A DNA stretch of 64,000 nucleotides from Conchocele bisecta (taxonomy: Eukaryota > Mollusca > Bivalvia > Lucinida > Thyasiridae), in the NCBI GenBank assembly GCA_029237695.1, contig CM055267.1, positions 5,912,036-5,976,035 of the forward strand, written 5' to 3'. Under the pieces are notes generated by a model, which did no database searches, had not been told where the DNA came from, and saw only the letters and a program-made list of their open reading frames with translations. Shown one piece after another: positions 20,304 to 32,890 of the stretch. Positions within the stretch are counted from its first letter, which is position 1; each line of letters begins with the position of its first letter. The translations under genes and the position numbers were made by a program.

Positions 20304-21990
20304 CTGCAACACATAAAACCAGACCTCCGGATAAACATTTAAGCGAGTGGGTTTTAACACAGGTTCTTGAAGAATAGTTCACATTTCCGTGTTTTATGCA
20401 TTATTTCGGTATCGCTGGTGGTTTAGGTGCTTTGTTACCAACATAGGATTTACATCAACTCCCGCAAATTACATGTATAACGAGAAGTACAACGGTGTGA
20501 AACAGAGATTCTACCAGCGCACATTTTTAACCCGCCAGAAAATCTCGTAATTGAATGGCTTTTAATGTCTTAAATGTAGGAACAGATAAATGCAGTTCAC
20601 ATATTCTATAGGCATCAGCAGATTGATATATGCCTATGATATATGATAAATGATCAATCAGAAACTGTCTTACAACCGGTTAATTGTGACCAGCAAACGC
20701 AACATGTTACCTGCTTCCTTCCCTTCAGGCAAGATGTTGATAAGAAAAAGAATAAAGATAGCTCTTGTAGACCTACCTGTATATTTTGATGGTATTTCAT
20801 CATTTGACATCAATAACTAGTATTACTTTATAGAAATATCTCGACGATTCTTGAAATCCCGATCTGGTTTGTTCAGTTTAGTCTTGAGAATTTGAGTGAA
20901 ATCACAAACTCGCGTCAGACCTAGCGTAGTCGGGCGACTTGTGTCAGGTTTTCAGGCTGGTACGGCTTCTGCATGTAAGATGCTGATTAAGTATCGGTTT
21001 TATGAGGCGCCGGTGAGCCTTAGCTCTGTGTAGGCACTGGGAATAATGGGATTTTATGAGAAATAGAAAAAGATATTACTTCTTGAAACTGGTGATGGTG
21101 AAATTGAGGCACATCGAGTTCCAAGCCTTGATTATAAATACATTGACTAAGGAATGTAAAAGTATAATACACTATCCTATCAACATGCTGATGGCATGTG
21201 CGTCCACACACGTGGTGTGAAATGTCCGGGTTGTAAACGTCCACACACATATATTGCACAAAAATATAGCAACTGGCCGGAGGTGCCCATTTTGTTACGG
21301 TGTAACAGTGTAACAAAGGTATTTTCCTCCATGTTACAGGTTTTTGTACTGTAACAAGGCATCAAACAGTGTATATCCTCATCATGATCACGGTGATTCT
21401 TTTTTTCTGTCCTAAAAACTAGCCAACAGTGCATACATTCATTAGACAACAGTGTGTATGAGCCTTTCATTATGATAGTGACAAAGTCTATATGATAGAC
21501 TATAATGTGGTTACATATGTTTACAAGTTCATACAGATTAAATGTCCATTCTCAAGTCAAATCATGTTGTGGCAGACAATTCTGTTCTAATTAAGAAGTG
21601 TGTATTTTCCTGACTGTGATTTATGGCCCCCACAGAATCCCTGTGGTATGTATGAGAAAACAGGTAGTGTTACATTTGTGAGCGTGAGACATGACAGGTG
21701 TTTCATTGATGTAATGACGAACAGTGCAGAACCTGATCAGACTGTGAGGATGCACAGGCTGATCTGGATCTACACTGGCTGCAAAACCATTAAACTCCAT
21801 TTATGCAGTCACTGCCAAATGTACCAAAAACATCCATTTCTAAAAGTTGTCTATTTTCCCCATTTTTTCTAAATTTATATACATGTATGTGTAGCACCTG
21901 ATCTATAAAAAGTACTTGCCCAGGTCAAAAAGTTACTTGCCCAGCTTAAAAAAAAATAAAATGCTAGTTGTAATGTTGCATCTTATTTAA
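20304..21990. other. Intron sequence, mostly unassigned
   Basis: Part of the 4.6 kb intron before exon 20160-20303. One dispersed repeat is visible at about 21715-21800 (gatcagactgtgaggatgca, ctgatctggatctacactgg); its relatives are near 34850, 46320 and 61570. The remainder shows no coding potential that I can support. Confidence 0.55.
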
Positions 21991-21992
21991 AA

Positions 21993-22142
21993 ACAAGAAA
22001 TGCGTCTGTCGAACGCGGATGCCACCTGCAGCATATTTGAGAAACTGTGACAAAGTGGTTAACCGAAAAGTGTGACGGACGGACAGACGGACGGTCCAAA
22101 CACTATATGCCACCCGTTTCTTCGAAACCTGGTGGCATAAAA
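21993..22142 (+). mobile_element. Minimal (~150 bp) Helentron/pearl-like element without tandem core
   Basis: The 5' end is aaacaagaaatgcgtctgtc, followed by a short body, (GGAC)n at 22072-22096, then terminal hairpin atgccacccgtttc ttcg aaacctggtggcat at 22108-22139 and aaaaaa. It has all the ends of the larger elements but no 150-190 bp repeats. Confidence 0.7.
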
Positions 22143-22606
22143 AAGAGAAGCTTGTACATATTTATGATCATTACCAAAACGGATAAGACATAACGTATTC
22201 ACTATGATTGTTATTTATATTTTAATTATTACAAAAAATATTGTTTATCGGGGGATAAACTTTGTCGAGTTTTTTCTTCAACGTTTAGTTCAGCAGTCGA
22301 ATTTGCTGAGGCTACTTATTTTCTATAAGCGTTGAGTAACAAATATTTTGTTTTATTTATAGTGGCTATGTTTGCATGCGCTGCGCGCTGCCTTAATTAC
22401 TAAATTCAATGGGTTCGGACCCGTCGCCGACCGTTTGTCCCAAGCCGTCTGAAATGCGCGTTAACCCAACTGTCTACGAGACGATATATGTGGCCGCGTA
22501 TGATAATACACACACTAGTCCATACTCGCAGTCACATTATTTGTTAGCCCGGCCGCGTACAGCCGACAAATAATCTGTGAATTAAATTTGCCCGATATGG
22601 ACAGTG

Positions 22607-23165
22607 TTCAAAATCGCTAGCGATTCTACCTGTAACCGTGTACATAGACACTGCTTGAATCTTACTTCCGGCAAACTGACAACAACAAATGGTCGCTGAA
22701 TTAATTCGATGGAATTATTTGGCAATTTCTTCAGAAAAAAATAATCCTGACCAAATGTTTCACTCGCCAAACTGAGCGAGTGCCTGTAGAAAGTACTTGA
22801 CCGCCACTGGGCGAGAGAAATTTCAACCCCTGCCCCCACAGGAGCACAAAAATCCCCCCCGTCTAAAAAGCAGGTATGACAAAATGATGATAGCGATTCT
22901 ACCTGTAACCGTGTACATAGACACTGCTTGAATCTTACTTCCGGCAAACTGACAACAACAAATGGTCGCTGAATTAATACCATTTGTTGGCCTTTATCGA
23001 TGGAATTATTTGGCAATTTCTTCAGAAAAAAATAATCCTGACCAAATGTTTCACTCGCCAAACTGAGCGAGTGCCTGTAGAAAGTACTTGACCGCCACTG
23101 GGCGAGAGAAATTTCAACCCCTGCCCCCACAGGAGCACAAAAATCCCCCGTCTAAAAAGCAGGTA
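22607..23165. repeat. Tandem duplication of ~275 bp
   Basis: The segment from tagcgattctacctgtaacc to aagcaggtatgacaaaatga occurs twice (about 22612-22888 and 22889-23176). The copies are nearly identical; the second carries about 18 extra bases (accatttgttggccttta) and fewer C in a C-run. A 182-residue minus-strand frame spans both copies and repeats itself, so it reflects the duplication. Confidence 0.9.
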
Positions 23166-23176
23166 TGACAAAATGA

Positions 23177-24776
23177 TGATATCAAAATCCCCCCACACTT
23201 GCCCCCCCACCCCCATCAATATGTTTTGAAAGAATCATTGCATTAATTGGTTTTCAAATTTCACCCTCTAATCTTCTTTAATCAGGGTAACTGAATTGCC
23301 TGATCTCTTTTAAGTAGCTGATTAAGGATTACGTTTTATTAAAACAAACAGAAATGAATGATTATTACAGGATTTATCTAGTATCGTTTTGGCGAATAAT
23401 TCTTTAAAATGGTAATCGATTCTTCACTAAAACAATATGGTTTGGGACCGAAATGGGCACCTCCTGCAAGTTGGTATCTTTTTGTGCAGTATCTATCCAC
23501 ACATGTGTATATCAATCCAGTTTTTAAGAGCATCTAGCCTTAGGAATCCGTTCACCGGTGCATTAATAATTAAATCGGTACACACAAGCCTAACAATAAA
23601 CAATTCCAAATGAATTACACACTACATTCACGTACATCTTATTCTCTTTAAAAATACGAGATATAGTGTGCGTGTGTGGTTCCCACATCATAAATATTGC
23701 CCGCCATCTTGTATTGATCTACATAGATGACTGCGATGACGCAATACCATTCACTGGTGTAATGACAAAAAAATCCCCAGCTAAAATTTTAACTTAAGGG
23801 TGACTCCAGAACTGGAGCATTGTTTTCATGCAGATTTTTCACTCTATCTTTTGTAATACTAACAAATGTTGGTTTTAACATTGTTTTTTTTTTTAAATGA
23901 TAATAAATGTAATTGGTTCCTGCTATTATTGAGTGGTAAATTTATATGTGTATATATGTACATTTGTAATCCTCTCTGCAGCTGATCAATGTCTACAATT
24001 GATTAAGATAGTAAACACTACTGACAAATAGTACATGTCATAATTAGTTCATTAATATAGATCGTGGGGTGATACAGCCTTATTTAGAACATGGTATTAG
24101 AAAATTAAAAATACACCCAAGTCACCTTAATGGATAAATTTATAGATACTGCAGGTACGTGCACCAGAAAATTACCATATTTGGCAATAACGTGACCTCT
24201 GATTCGTGGAAAAGCACGAGATATGTAACTCTTGTGTAACTTGGCTGATGATAAAAATTCAAAGTATGCAAAGACATAGTTGGGAAGGGACTTGTTGGAT
24301 CTATGTTATGACCTGGCTAGGAAACTGGTTCATGAAGTTAGAAATTATAATAATTAAGATCATTTATCCGTAAGTAGCTCATTCTAGTAGATTATTCAAC
24401 TTCCAACAGGTGGCAGATGCATGCGTAAAAACATATGCGTGACAAGCCCGGATGCAAACAATACCATGAGACTTATATGCGGATATTTTGGATTGCACCG
24501 GTGAATGGTATACACCGGTGAACGGGCTACCCACCCTACTAGTCTAATTAATCCACACGTTGGTGATGAAAACCCTATTAAATACAGAACTGAAGACAGG
24601 ATTTCCTTTCTATGATGGAAAAGTTTTGAAATACCAAGTACAGTTGATTACCGGGTGGTGGACTACAAAATGGTAATGGTGTTGTCACAGGGACCACCTG
24701 TCGGTGCCTCATAGATTCATAGATTGAAGCAATCAGCCAATCTATAAATGGCCGATTCGTCGACGCGCCAACAAGA
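23177..24776. other. Intron sequence with possible degraded inverted-repeat element
   Basis: Sites gttcaccggtg (about 23552), attcactggtg (23750) and the paired caccggtgaatggtatacac (about 24498) and cggtgaacggg hint at an eroded ~1 kb element with inverted ends. Nothing coding is recognised. Confidence 0.35.
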
Positions 24777-24913
24777 TCACGGTGACAGCACCATTACCCT
24801 GAACAACTTGACCCTCAGGCTTGGGATGGGGTAGACAAGGGTAGAGAGAGTCACAATGACTGGCTGCGCAAAAACACTGATTTTTGCTAATGGTTTCTTT
24901 GTTTTCTGATTAC

Positions 24914-25018
24914 CTTCCAATCTCTGAATTTTTGCTTTTACAGACATGACAGTTTCAAATGGCGACACTCTCAGCTCGAATGCCGCGCCCGTCAATGTCT
25001 CAATGTACAGCTCCATGG
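24914..25018 (-). CDS. ZFAND4: ZFAND4-like protein, first visible coding exon (N-terminal half of ubiquitin-like domain)
   Basis: On the minus strand an acceptor (gctgcag) is followed by CC-ATG and 34 codons beginning MELYIETLTG and ending AKIQRLE. A donor GAAG|GTAATC leaves one base of the next Gly codon (phase 1). This matches the start of the ubiquitin-like domain of vertebrate ZFAND4 (AN1-type zinc finger protein 4), including the ELRVSPFETV block. The next exon, 20160-20303, begins with the two bases that complete the Gly codon. Vertebrate proteins, as I recall them, have about 30 extra residues before this Met; the CC before ATG could complete a Thr codon from an upstream exon, which I could not find. 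The ATG at 25016 may therefore be internal. ZFAND4 is little characterised, and ubiquitin- or proteasome-related roles are inferred from its domains only. Confidence 0.88.
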
Positions 25019-25089
25019 CTGCAGCAAACCCGCAAGCCTTAGACAACGCAATAATTCCTGGCCCTTTGCACCAAGTCTTCAATCCAAGA

Positions 25090-25826
25090 ACCCATGTTCT
25101 TTGTTGAATGACCTCATCACATTACTGCATAAACTATGTCTAATTTAATTGCCTAGCCGTTTGTGGTACAAAATCACATTTCTTCTCTAAAATCAATTAC
25201 CATACTGTCAGTTAACACATTGCAATCGGATGATGAAAGTACAAACAACACAAAATTTCGCACAATTTAGAATACAACATATGCAAAACAATAACAATAT
25301 GGTGGATCAAAATAATTTCCTGCCCAGGAATTCGCGAACCCGTATGTTGTAGTTAGTGACAACAATTATCACGTGCAAAATTTGTGACGTTTCGCGCAAC
25401 TTTCAATGACGTTCCGAACATAAATCGGTGTAAATATAAAATATTCACCAGATACGACAACAACAACAACAACATTTTAGAGAAGAAGTCATTAATTTAG
25501 GTTTGCGTATGAGTTTTATTATTGGCAAGGCGCAATCAACATGTATAATTGATTTTGCTGATCATGTCACGGCCAATTTCATTAGAATATTAATGCATTT
25601 TTTCGCATAACGTACACACACGAGTTTGGTTTGCTCGCCGGTGCGTATGTACCATATATCGCGGTAAGTTTATTCATTTGTAGAGGTATGAATATACCAA
25701 ATGAGACAGTAAAGTTATGAATATACCAGATACATATATATGCAGTTAACACAGTATCGGAAGCCACACATAAAGACATGCTTATAAACTTCATCAGTTT
25801 CTTCAGACTGGTATTCTGTATTAGTG
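25090..25826. other. Sequence upstream of first visible exon, no gene recognised
   Basis: An upstream ZFAND4-like exon was sought here and not found. The stretch has CACGTG (about 25369), several tgacgt sites and (CAA)n at about 25460. Confidence 0.4.
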
Positions 25827-26361
25827 TAGTTGCAGCCTGTAACTCTGTGACCCTCCCGTACGTACCAGAGTTACAGTCCTCCATTCCCCTGCAGAGTAGC
25901 GAATCAAATGTGATTCCCACTTCAAATGTTAATTGTGAGCAATTTTGTGTATTGTTGATATAAAGTAAATGTCAGTATTATGAAACTAGCATATTACATT
26001 AATGATTTCATAAATTTACCAATGCACAAGACCTACTAAGTAAATTTAAGCTAGAATCTACTAGAGACTCAATCAGTACCAGCCATCACATGAAATAATG
26101 TTGTTGGATCCAAGTTTCTAAGTAGACAAAATTTTATTCCCTGGATATTCTGCAAGGATACAATCTACTTTAGAAGTATTAGTTTATATCAGTTTCCTAA
26201 TTCTAACACGGATTTCAATTGAAAGATATTTTAAAAATGTCATAATTACTATCTAAAGTGCGAATCAGATCCGATTTGCTACTCTGCAGGGGAATGCTAT
26301 CGGAGGAACTGTAACTGGTACGTACTGTACGGGAGGGTCACATAGTTACAGGCTGAAACTA
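25827..26361. mobile_element. ~535 bp element with ~80-bp terminal inverted repeats
   Basis: The left end (gcagcctgtaactctgtgac, cctcccgtacgtaccag, cattcccctgcagagtagc) recurs inverted at about 26277-26357 (gctactctgcaggggaatg ... gtcacatagttacaggctg). No transposase frame is present between them. The superfamily is not determined. Confidence 0.8.
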
Positions 26362-28200
26362 GTAATAGTGTCAAAGCTTGGTAAATATAATACTAAATGT
26401 AGCTGCACGCTTTATAGGCGATCGGTTGCTCTATACCGCTACACTGCAGTCAACAGTAAAAGTAGCGGAGTAACATTTCCATTTTGCACACTAAAATATT
26501 GCAATAATCCGCAGGACGTTGGCGTTCATATGCTGGCATATGCTTCATTTTCTGGCTCTTGCCTCTGAGCCAGCCCGTCACAGGTCCAGCTAGCTCTCGC
26601 TGAACACCTATAAAACTAACTGCTGAAAAACTATCAGGCTGACTGGTCTACAAGGTCTCAGCTTCAGCTGAGAATGTATAATTTTCCTTGGGTGTGCCTG
26701 GCCAATGATTGATTTACCAATGATTAGATGAAATGATTGGTTTACTACAAGAATCAAGACATAAATTTAACAATAATCAACTACATAGACAATGTATCTG
26801 GTCAATACCAGATAAAGGCGGCTGAGCTGAAGTGAGGATCAGCTGTGCTATTCTAAACTGTATGCTGGGAGTATAGCTTGTCTCCCTTTTCTGGTCTATC
26901 AGCCTATGTGATGGGAGTGCAGCTCGTTGCTGAGCTGTCAACACGCTGATATGAAGTTTCGAACTATGTGCTCTGTACTAGGCATGTAGCTCAACTCCCT
27001 TCTCTGAGCGGCTACAGCTGACTAGCTGGGCGAATGGGGTTGGGAATAAAGTTTTACACTGCTTAGCACAGCTCCTGGCCTCAACATTCAATAAGGTTTG
27101 ACAAACGCTATGCTCGTCTAAACAATGTTGAGATGCGTGTGACCAGCAGCTGGGCTGAGCTTCAAGTTAAAACACAATGGAGAGCTTTCGGCTATATAGC
27201 TGGGGGTATAGTGGCGTACGCCTCAGCGAAGTGTTTTAGCACAGTGCTGGGCACAGCTCCCAGTCTGAATACTGTAGGGGCGCAACAAACGCAATGCTCG
27301 TCTACGCACCGTCACGCTATACCAGACTGTTTGCTGGGCTAAGCGTGCAACCAACAGTTTCTTGTCCTAATTCACCCGTAGCTCTTGTCCAGTGAACACA
27401 ATGCTCAAAGTCCTGAGTTACTGACGATGGATTCTGTCCAAGTGAACAGAAGGCGTTCTACTATGTTGACTGTGTGAAACACAAAGCCAAACACCAAACA
27501 CTCCCAGCGAGACGCTTTCCACAGCTGGAGAAAGGTTCCCAGTTTTCTGTTATAGTGACGTGTATGCAACAAAGACAAAATACCAGACTGCTCACCGATG
27601 ATCGAAATTCAGCTAATGAAGCCGAAATATATATTTAACTTATGGTGTTTCTTAACCGGCAACATAATGTTTTTTTGTATTAAATCATAATACCAGCAAT
27701 TTCATGGTGCTACAGTGAAAATATGTTTGACTGTACCATAGCAAGTTACGGGAATATAAAATATTGAATTGCTCAGGTGTTTACGATAATTATTACCAAA
27801 AACATCAATAATGCAATATCGACATACGTTTGTACAACGTTATGCATGGCCAGACGGCCCTGGGCTAAGTCATCCCCAGGCGCTTCAGACGAATCAACGT
27901 TTTCTTCACAATACTTTTGCCATATTGTTAATTTGTAGGTGATAGACAAGGCAACAACATGAGATAAAAATATTATCTTAAACTTACTCACCTAATAAAG
28001 TTGGCAATAGCTAATTTCTCACCTCCCCATAAAACATCAATGGATGAAAAGCAGTCGCTCCAGTGTAAACATGTCATGTATTTTTTTTATTTGTTGTTGA
28101 TCCATATGCTAATGTTTCGTTAGCTTTGGTCACATCTGTGCTTCGTAGTCTCATGGTGCTCTACACTTAGTGCTTAAACTCTTGTGGCGCATGCGTGAAG
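26362..28200. other. No gene recognised
   Basis: Mixed-composition sequence rich in agctg/cagct words (26560-27360) with weak internal similarity. Short frames show no recognisable domain. Confidence 0.45.
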
Positions 28201-28209
28201 TAGGGATTA

Positions 28210-29310
28210 AAATATTATTGTAACCTCCCTGTACCTTTACGGAATCGCAAGAAAGTCATGATTAACTCATCTCTGCCATAGTCGCTTATTTCCTCAACAT
28301 TCCCTGTATAAACTTTAAGATTAAGGGCATCACACAGTATCTCTTCATTTCTTGTAATTGGTGTGACTTCTCTAATCAGTACATCTCTGTATCGTGAATA
28401 TCGATCACAGTCATGCAGGAAAGGCCCAATCGTTTCTGGGACATTGCAGACTTCACAGATTCTTGTCTGATTTTGGTTTATTAATCAATGCCATATGCGC
28501 ATTCGTCTTTGTATGTCCGCTCACCAACTGATCCAGTGCTCTGTATGCTAGCAGGTCTGCTTCTCCCGTCTTCGGCCGTTCCCCTACAGTTGTCACAATT
28601 TCTTGTAGATGAGAGCAATGATTGGAAAGTGTAAATGCTCTCAGCCATTTTTTGACTGAGCCTTTCTGTAATATTTTCCGGACAGCTTTCTTGGTTAATT
28701 TACAATTTGAATATTCCAATGACTCTGCCCCAGCTCCTGCTTCGTTTGCCCACTTATCTGCAAGCTCATTGCCAACTATATCTTTATAGCTAGGGAACCA
28801 GTGCGTTGTTATGGACACTTTTTAGTCTTGTAACAGCCTGACAAGTTTTCTGATCTTGAGCACAAGCTCTATATTTGAAGTGAGGACCATTGTAAAATGT
28901 AAATGCAGACTTCATCGCAGCTTGACAGTCTGTCTACGTAATTGTTGCTTTGCGCACTGTAACTTTACTTTATGCAGAACTGTTGTTCATGTTGACCCTC
29001 CAAGTACACAAGGGCACTTCCTCCTGTGGACCCTGGATTACCCTTCAGCGTGAAACCATCTGTGATGATGTCTGGTTTTCTGGGATGATCTGGAGTAAAT
29101 TCTCAATGTTCACCGCTTGCTGCGCCTTTGGAATATTCATTTCTTCTCTGTCAACTTGTACATTTTGGACTAATGTAAGACCCATATAATGCTCATCATA
29201 TCTGAACTCCTTTTCAATGTTGTCAATCTCAATATCTACTTTCAATTCATTAAATCTTGAGACTAGCAACTTCGTGACATTCAGTTTGTTGTAATTGGAT
29301 GTTGGGATTT
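28210..29310 (-). pseudogene. Non-LTR retrotransposon fragment, RNase H and C-terminal region
   Basis: The minus-strand frame at 28453-28818 reads WFPSYKDIVGNELADKWANE, the RNase H C-terminal block (W-P-S-H-x-D-x-x-G-N-E-x-A-D). A region with conserved C/H-type spacing and RDVLIREVTP continues leftward in another frame. Rightward, VDRL and CQAVTRL-like pieces of the RNase H core are read in shifted frames to about 29310. At least two frameshifts and stops break it. It probably belongs with the reverse transcriptase part at 31017-31640, making an I/Jockey-like LINE with an RNase H domain; the clade is an inference. Confidence 0.75.
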
Positions 29311-29905
29311 TGTCGCGCCTGCTTTAGCAGAAGTTGCGACTATAGTTTCCACTTTTTCCGTCGTCGTCAAATGTCAAAAAGTTTGTACAAGCTTCGTCAT
29401 CATGGTATACTTTTAATATTACTTGACGGATTGCTTCAATATTTGGAAACTCGATATATGTGAGCATTTGGAACACACTCATGCCACCATTAACATTATC
29501 TTGACCTTTTTTACCATCACATCTTTGCGGAAACACTTAGCCATTTTTTGCGTCAAAAAGTTTGTACAAGCTTCTTCATCATGGTATAACTGTAATATTA
29601 TTTGACGGATTGCTTCAATATTTGGACACTTGATACATGTGAGCATTTGGAACACATTCATGCCACCATTAACATGACCTTGACCTTTTTTACCTTCACA
29701 TTTTTGAGGAAACACTTAGCCATGTTTTGCGTCCAAAAGTTTGTACAAGTTTCAGCATCATCGTATAACAATAATATTATTTGATGGATTGCTTCAATAT
29801 TTTGACACTTGATACATGTAAGCATCTGGAACACACTGATGCCGCCATTACCATGACCTTAACCTTTTCGACCTTCACATGGTTGTGGAAACACTTAGCC
29901 ATTTT
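29311..29905 (-). mobile_element. Tandem repeat element inside the LINE
   Basis: Hairpin gtcgcgcctgctttagcaga / agttgcgac lies at 29311-29338. About three ~165-bp units follow (tttgtacaagcttcttcatc, gcttcaatatttggacactt, accttgacctttttacc). By comparison with other elements the hairpin is the 3' end, on the minus strand. Confidence 0.6.
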
Positions 29906-30889
29906 TTATGCCCCCTGTCTCGTTAGATCCGGAGGCATATAGTGTTTGGACTGTGTGTCCGTGTATCTGTCCGTCCGCGTGTCCGGCACATTAAGAAGTT
30001 CCAAATTTTGAAATTCTGTTATAACTTCTATATCCCTTGAAGGATTACTTAAATATTTAAACTCGGTACACATGTGAACAAATGCCATACATCCATGCTG
30101 CCCTTAATATGACCTTGATCTTTTGACCTTGACAATTTTGAACTTTTTCCCACATTAAAAAGTTTGCTGGAGTTTCAAAATTATGTTATAACTTCTACAT
30201 CCCTTGAAGGATTACTTAAATATATTAACACAGTATACCTGGGGACAAATGCCACACATTCATGCTGCCCTTAATATGACCTTGACCTTTTGACCTTGAC
30301 AACTTTGAACTTTTTTCCACATTAAGAAGTTCGCCGGAGTTTCTCAATTCTGTCATAACTTTTATTTCACTTGATGAATTACTTTGATATTTCAATACTT
30401 CATACTTGTGGACAAATGCCACACATCAACACTTCCCTTAATATGACCTTCACCTTTTGACCTTCAAAGGATTACTTAAATATTTCAGCACAGCATACTT
30501 GTGGACAAATGCCACACATCCATGCTGTCCTTAATATGACCTTGGCCATGACAACTTTGAACTTTTTCACACATTAATAAGTTCGCCGGAAATTCTCATT
30601 TCTGTCATAACTTCTATTTACCTTGATGAATTACTTTGATATTTCAATACATCATACTTGTGGACAAATGCCACACATCAACACTGCCCTTAATATGACC
30701 TTCACCTTTTGACCTTCATAAATGTGCTTGTGAATACTTATTACTTTTGTTAATTAATTTTGCCACAGTTTCTCCAATCTGCCACCGGAGGCATTCGTGT
30801 ACTTACTTTAGCACATGCCCATGATCATGTTATGGTCAAATGCCTCGGCAGGCGTGGCACCGCTTCCATGGCGGAATTCTTGTTCATCC
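29906..30889 (-). mobile_element. Pearl/Helentron-like element, minus strand, inside the LINE
   Basis: The 3' hairpin side is tatgccccctgtctcgttag / atccggaggcata at 29909-29940. It is followed (rightward) by gtccgtccgcg, the reverse complement of (GGAC)n. About four ~175-bp units of gaccttgaccttttgacctt and cttaatatgacc follow. The likely 5' end is aacaagaattccgccatgg, reading leftward from about 30887. It separates the two halves of the LINE. Confidence 0.65.
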
Positions 30890-31016
30890 ATTCACATTCA
30901 AATCATCCTTCACTGATTCTCCTTCGTACTTACTGACTATTCTAACAAGTTTTTATGCTTGTGAAAGCCGTAGATGAAGGTCTATGGGAATGCAATCAGA
31001 AATCACATGCTGTGCA

Positions 31017-31680
31017 TCAGTACTGGTTGAGGCCAAACAACCAGTTACCAGTCGCCTTAATCATCGCAGTCCTGTGAACTTCTTCAAATTCTTTAGCGCA
31101 CTCTGCATGCTCTGTCACCAAGGCTGGGGCACCAAAGTCCATTTTTGGCAGAACTAATGGTTTATAAAGCCTCAAGAACACCGATTGTGAGCAACCTTGA
31201 AATTTCTTCAGTGCATTAAATCCGGCACTTGTTTTCTCTGCCATATGTCCTTTGAATGACAAACTGTTGTCATTAAGTTCACCCAGTAATCTGTTCTCTT
31301 GCACCTCCTCAAGAACTTTTCCATCCATCAATATGCAAATGTCACCACACTCTTCCCTTTTAGGCATAATCTTCAGATATTGTGTCTTGTCTGGAGCAAT
31401 GACCATATTCCACTTCCGGCACCTGGATACCATCATGACAACATCTTCATTGATAGACTGCTCAGTGGATTTTATGTCACAGCTTCTTGACCAGATGCTA
31501 CTGTCAAACTCCGCATGTTGGTTAGTGATGCCGTCCATCGAGTCACTGGTATATAAGTTACACAACATTGGACTGATGACTGAGCCCTGAGGAATTCCAA
31601 CTTTTGATGTACATTTGTATAAACATCGGATGTGAAGTTATTCACTTTCAAGAAACAAATTATTACAAATTATTTTGTAA
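31017..31680 (-). pseudogene. Non-LTR retrotransposon reverse transcriptase fragment
   Basis: The minus-strand reading gives KVGIPQGSVISPMLCNLYTS, the P-Q-G-S-x-x-S-P block of LINE reverse transcriptases, then thumb-region sequence (WNMVIAPDKTQYLKI, LRLYKPLVLPKMDFGAPAL). Where the catalytic F-A-D-D is expected, the sequence reads HAEFDSSIW. Two residues appear to be missing from the motif, so the enzyme should be inactive. The frame ends at 31017, near the internal repeat elements that separate it from the RNase H part. Confidence 0.8.
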
Positions 31681-31689
31681 ATGTGTGTG

Positions 31690-32265
31690 ACATGGTAATA
31701 TTTTAGGAAGAAACATAATTCATCCATTACTAAATATCCCTGTTAGCGGAAGCACATGAGTTCCTTCCCTTAGACTGCTAGCGACCCATTTTGACACCTG
31801 GTTCCGACGCTGTTTGTCGGTGTTAGGTTTTGCAACTAATAGGTGGGAAGCAAGTATTGGATATGTGTGTTTCAGTTGTTGTGTCGGTGGTTGATTATGT
31901 AGTATTGGAGTTGGGGACCATTTGATGAATTGGCGTTCCGTGGTATTGTATGATGCCCGTGCAGTGGACAGGGGCGGATCCAGCATTTGGGGAATGGTGG
32001 GGTTGTCCTATTTTCGAGCTCCACAGAGTGAAGCGAGTATGCTAGGGGGGTCCGGTAGCCAAGGAATATCACTTGCCAGTCAGGATTAGATAGAGACGGA
32101 CCAAGTTTCCAGCCTTGTTCACATTATCAGCTGTGGGATTACGGGGTGGACATCAGTTGTCTTGCAGTTGTTGTTGAGGAATTCAAGCCTCTTGTCATCT
32201 GTTATTTCAATGGGGGAACTGTCACTAGACTCGGATGTTTTACTGGACTAAAAGCTCGTTTTTTA
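31690..32265. other. No gene recognised; degraded repeat
   Basis: It contains a caggggcggatccagcattt repeat motif (about 31968-31990), common in animal MITEs. No supported coding sequence. Confidence 0.4.
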
Positions 32266-32890
32266 GCTCGACTATTCGAAGAATAAGTAGAGCTTATGTT
32301 GTCACCCCGGCGTCGGCGTCGGCGTCGGCGTCACCGTCACGCCTTGGTTAAGGTTTTTAGTCAAGCTTGTATATGGAATACTACTGGCCCTACACCCACC
32401 ATACTTGGACAACTTCATCTCCTAGTGATGTACATCAATAACCCCTGATCTATATTTGACCTTCACCTACATTTCCTCTTGAATTACTTGGTTAATTCCC
32501 CTTGGTTAAGGTTTTTAGTCAACCTTGGTTAAGGTTTTTAGTCAAGTTTGTATATGCAATACTACTGGCCCTACACACACCATACTTGGACAACTTCATC
32601 TCCTAGTGATGCACATCAATAACCCCTGATCTATATTTGACCTTGACCTATATTTCCTCTTGAATTACTTACTTAAAGGTCCAACAATCGGTGCCCTGGT
32701 ACCGAATTTAGTAGGAGGGGCATATCCAATTACTGATAGTGTCCCCAGCCTGTCAGTTATACACTGGCTTTATAAATAGAATACATAAACAGCAGCACAT
32801 GTTTGTCGTCTGCTCTCAATGTAGAACAGTGAGGGGGCAGCTGGATAGCCAGTGTAGGGGTTTCTGTACTGACCATGCTGACCAGTATCT

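Noticed and set aside
22582..23130. 182-codon minus-strand frame
   Set aside because: It is the same ~90-residue translation twice across a tandem duplication, with no recognisable family.
25582..25920. 112-codon minus-strand frame upstream of the first exon as ZFAND4-like exon 1
   Set aside because: No resemblance to the N-terminus of ZFAND4, and half of it overlaps the inverted end of the 25827-26361 element.
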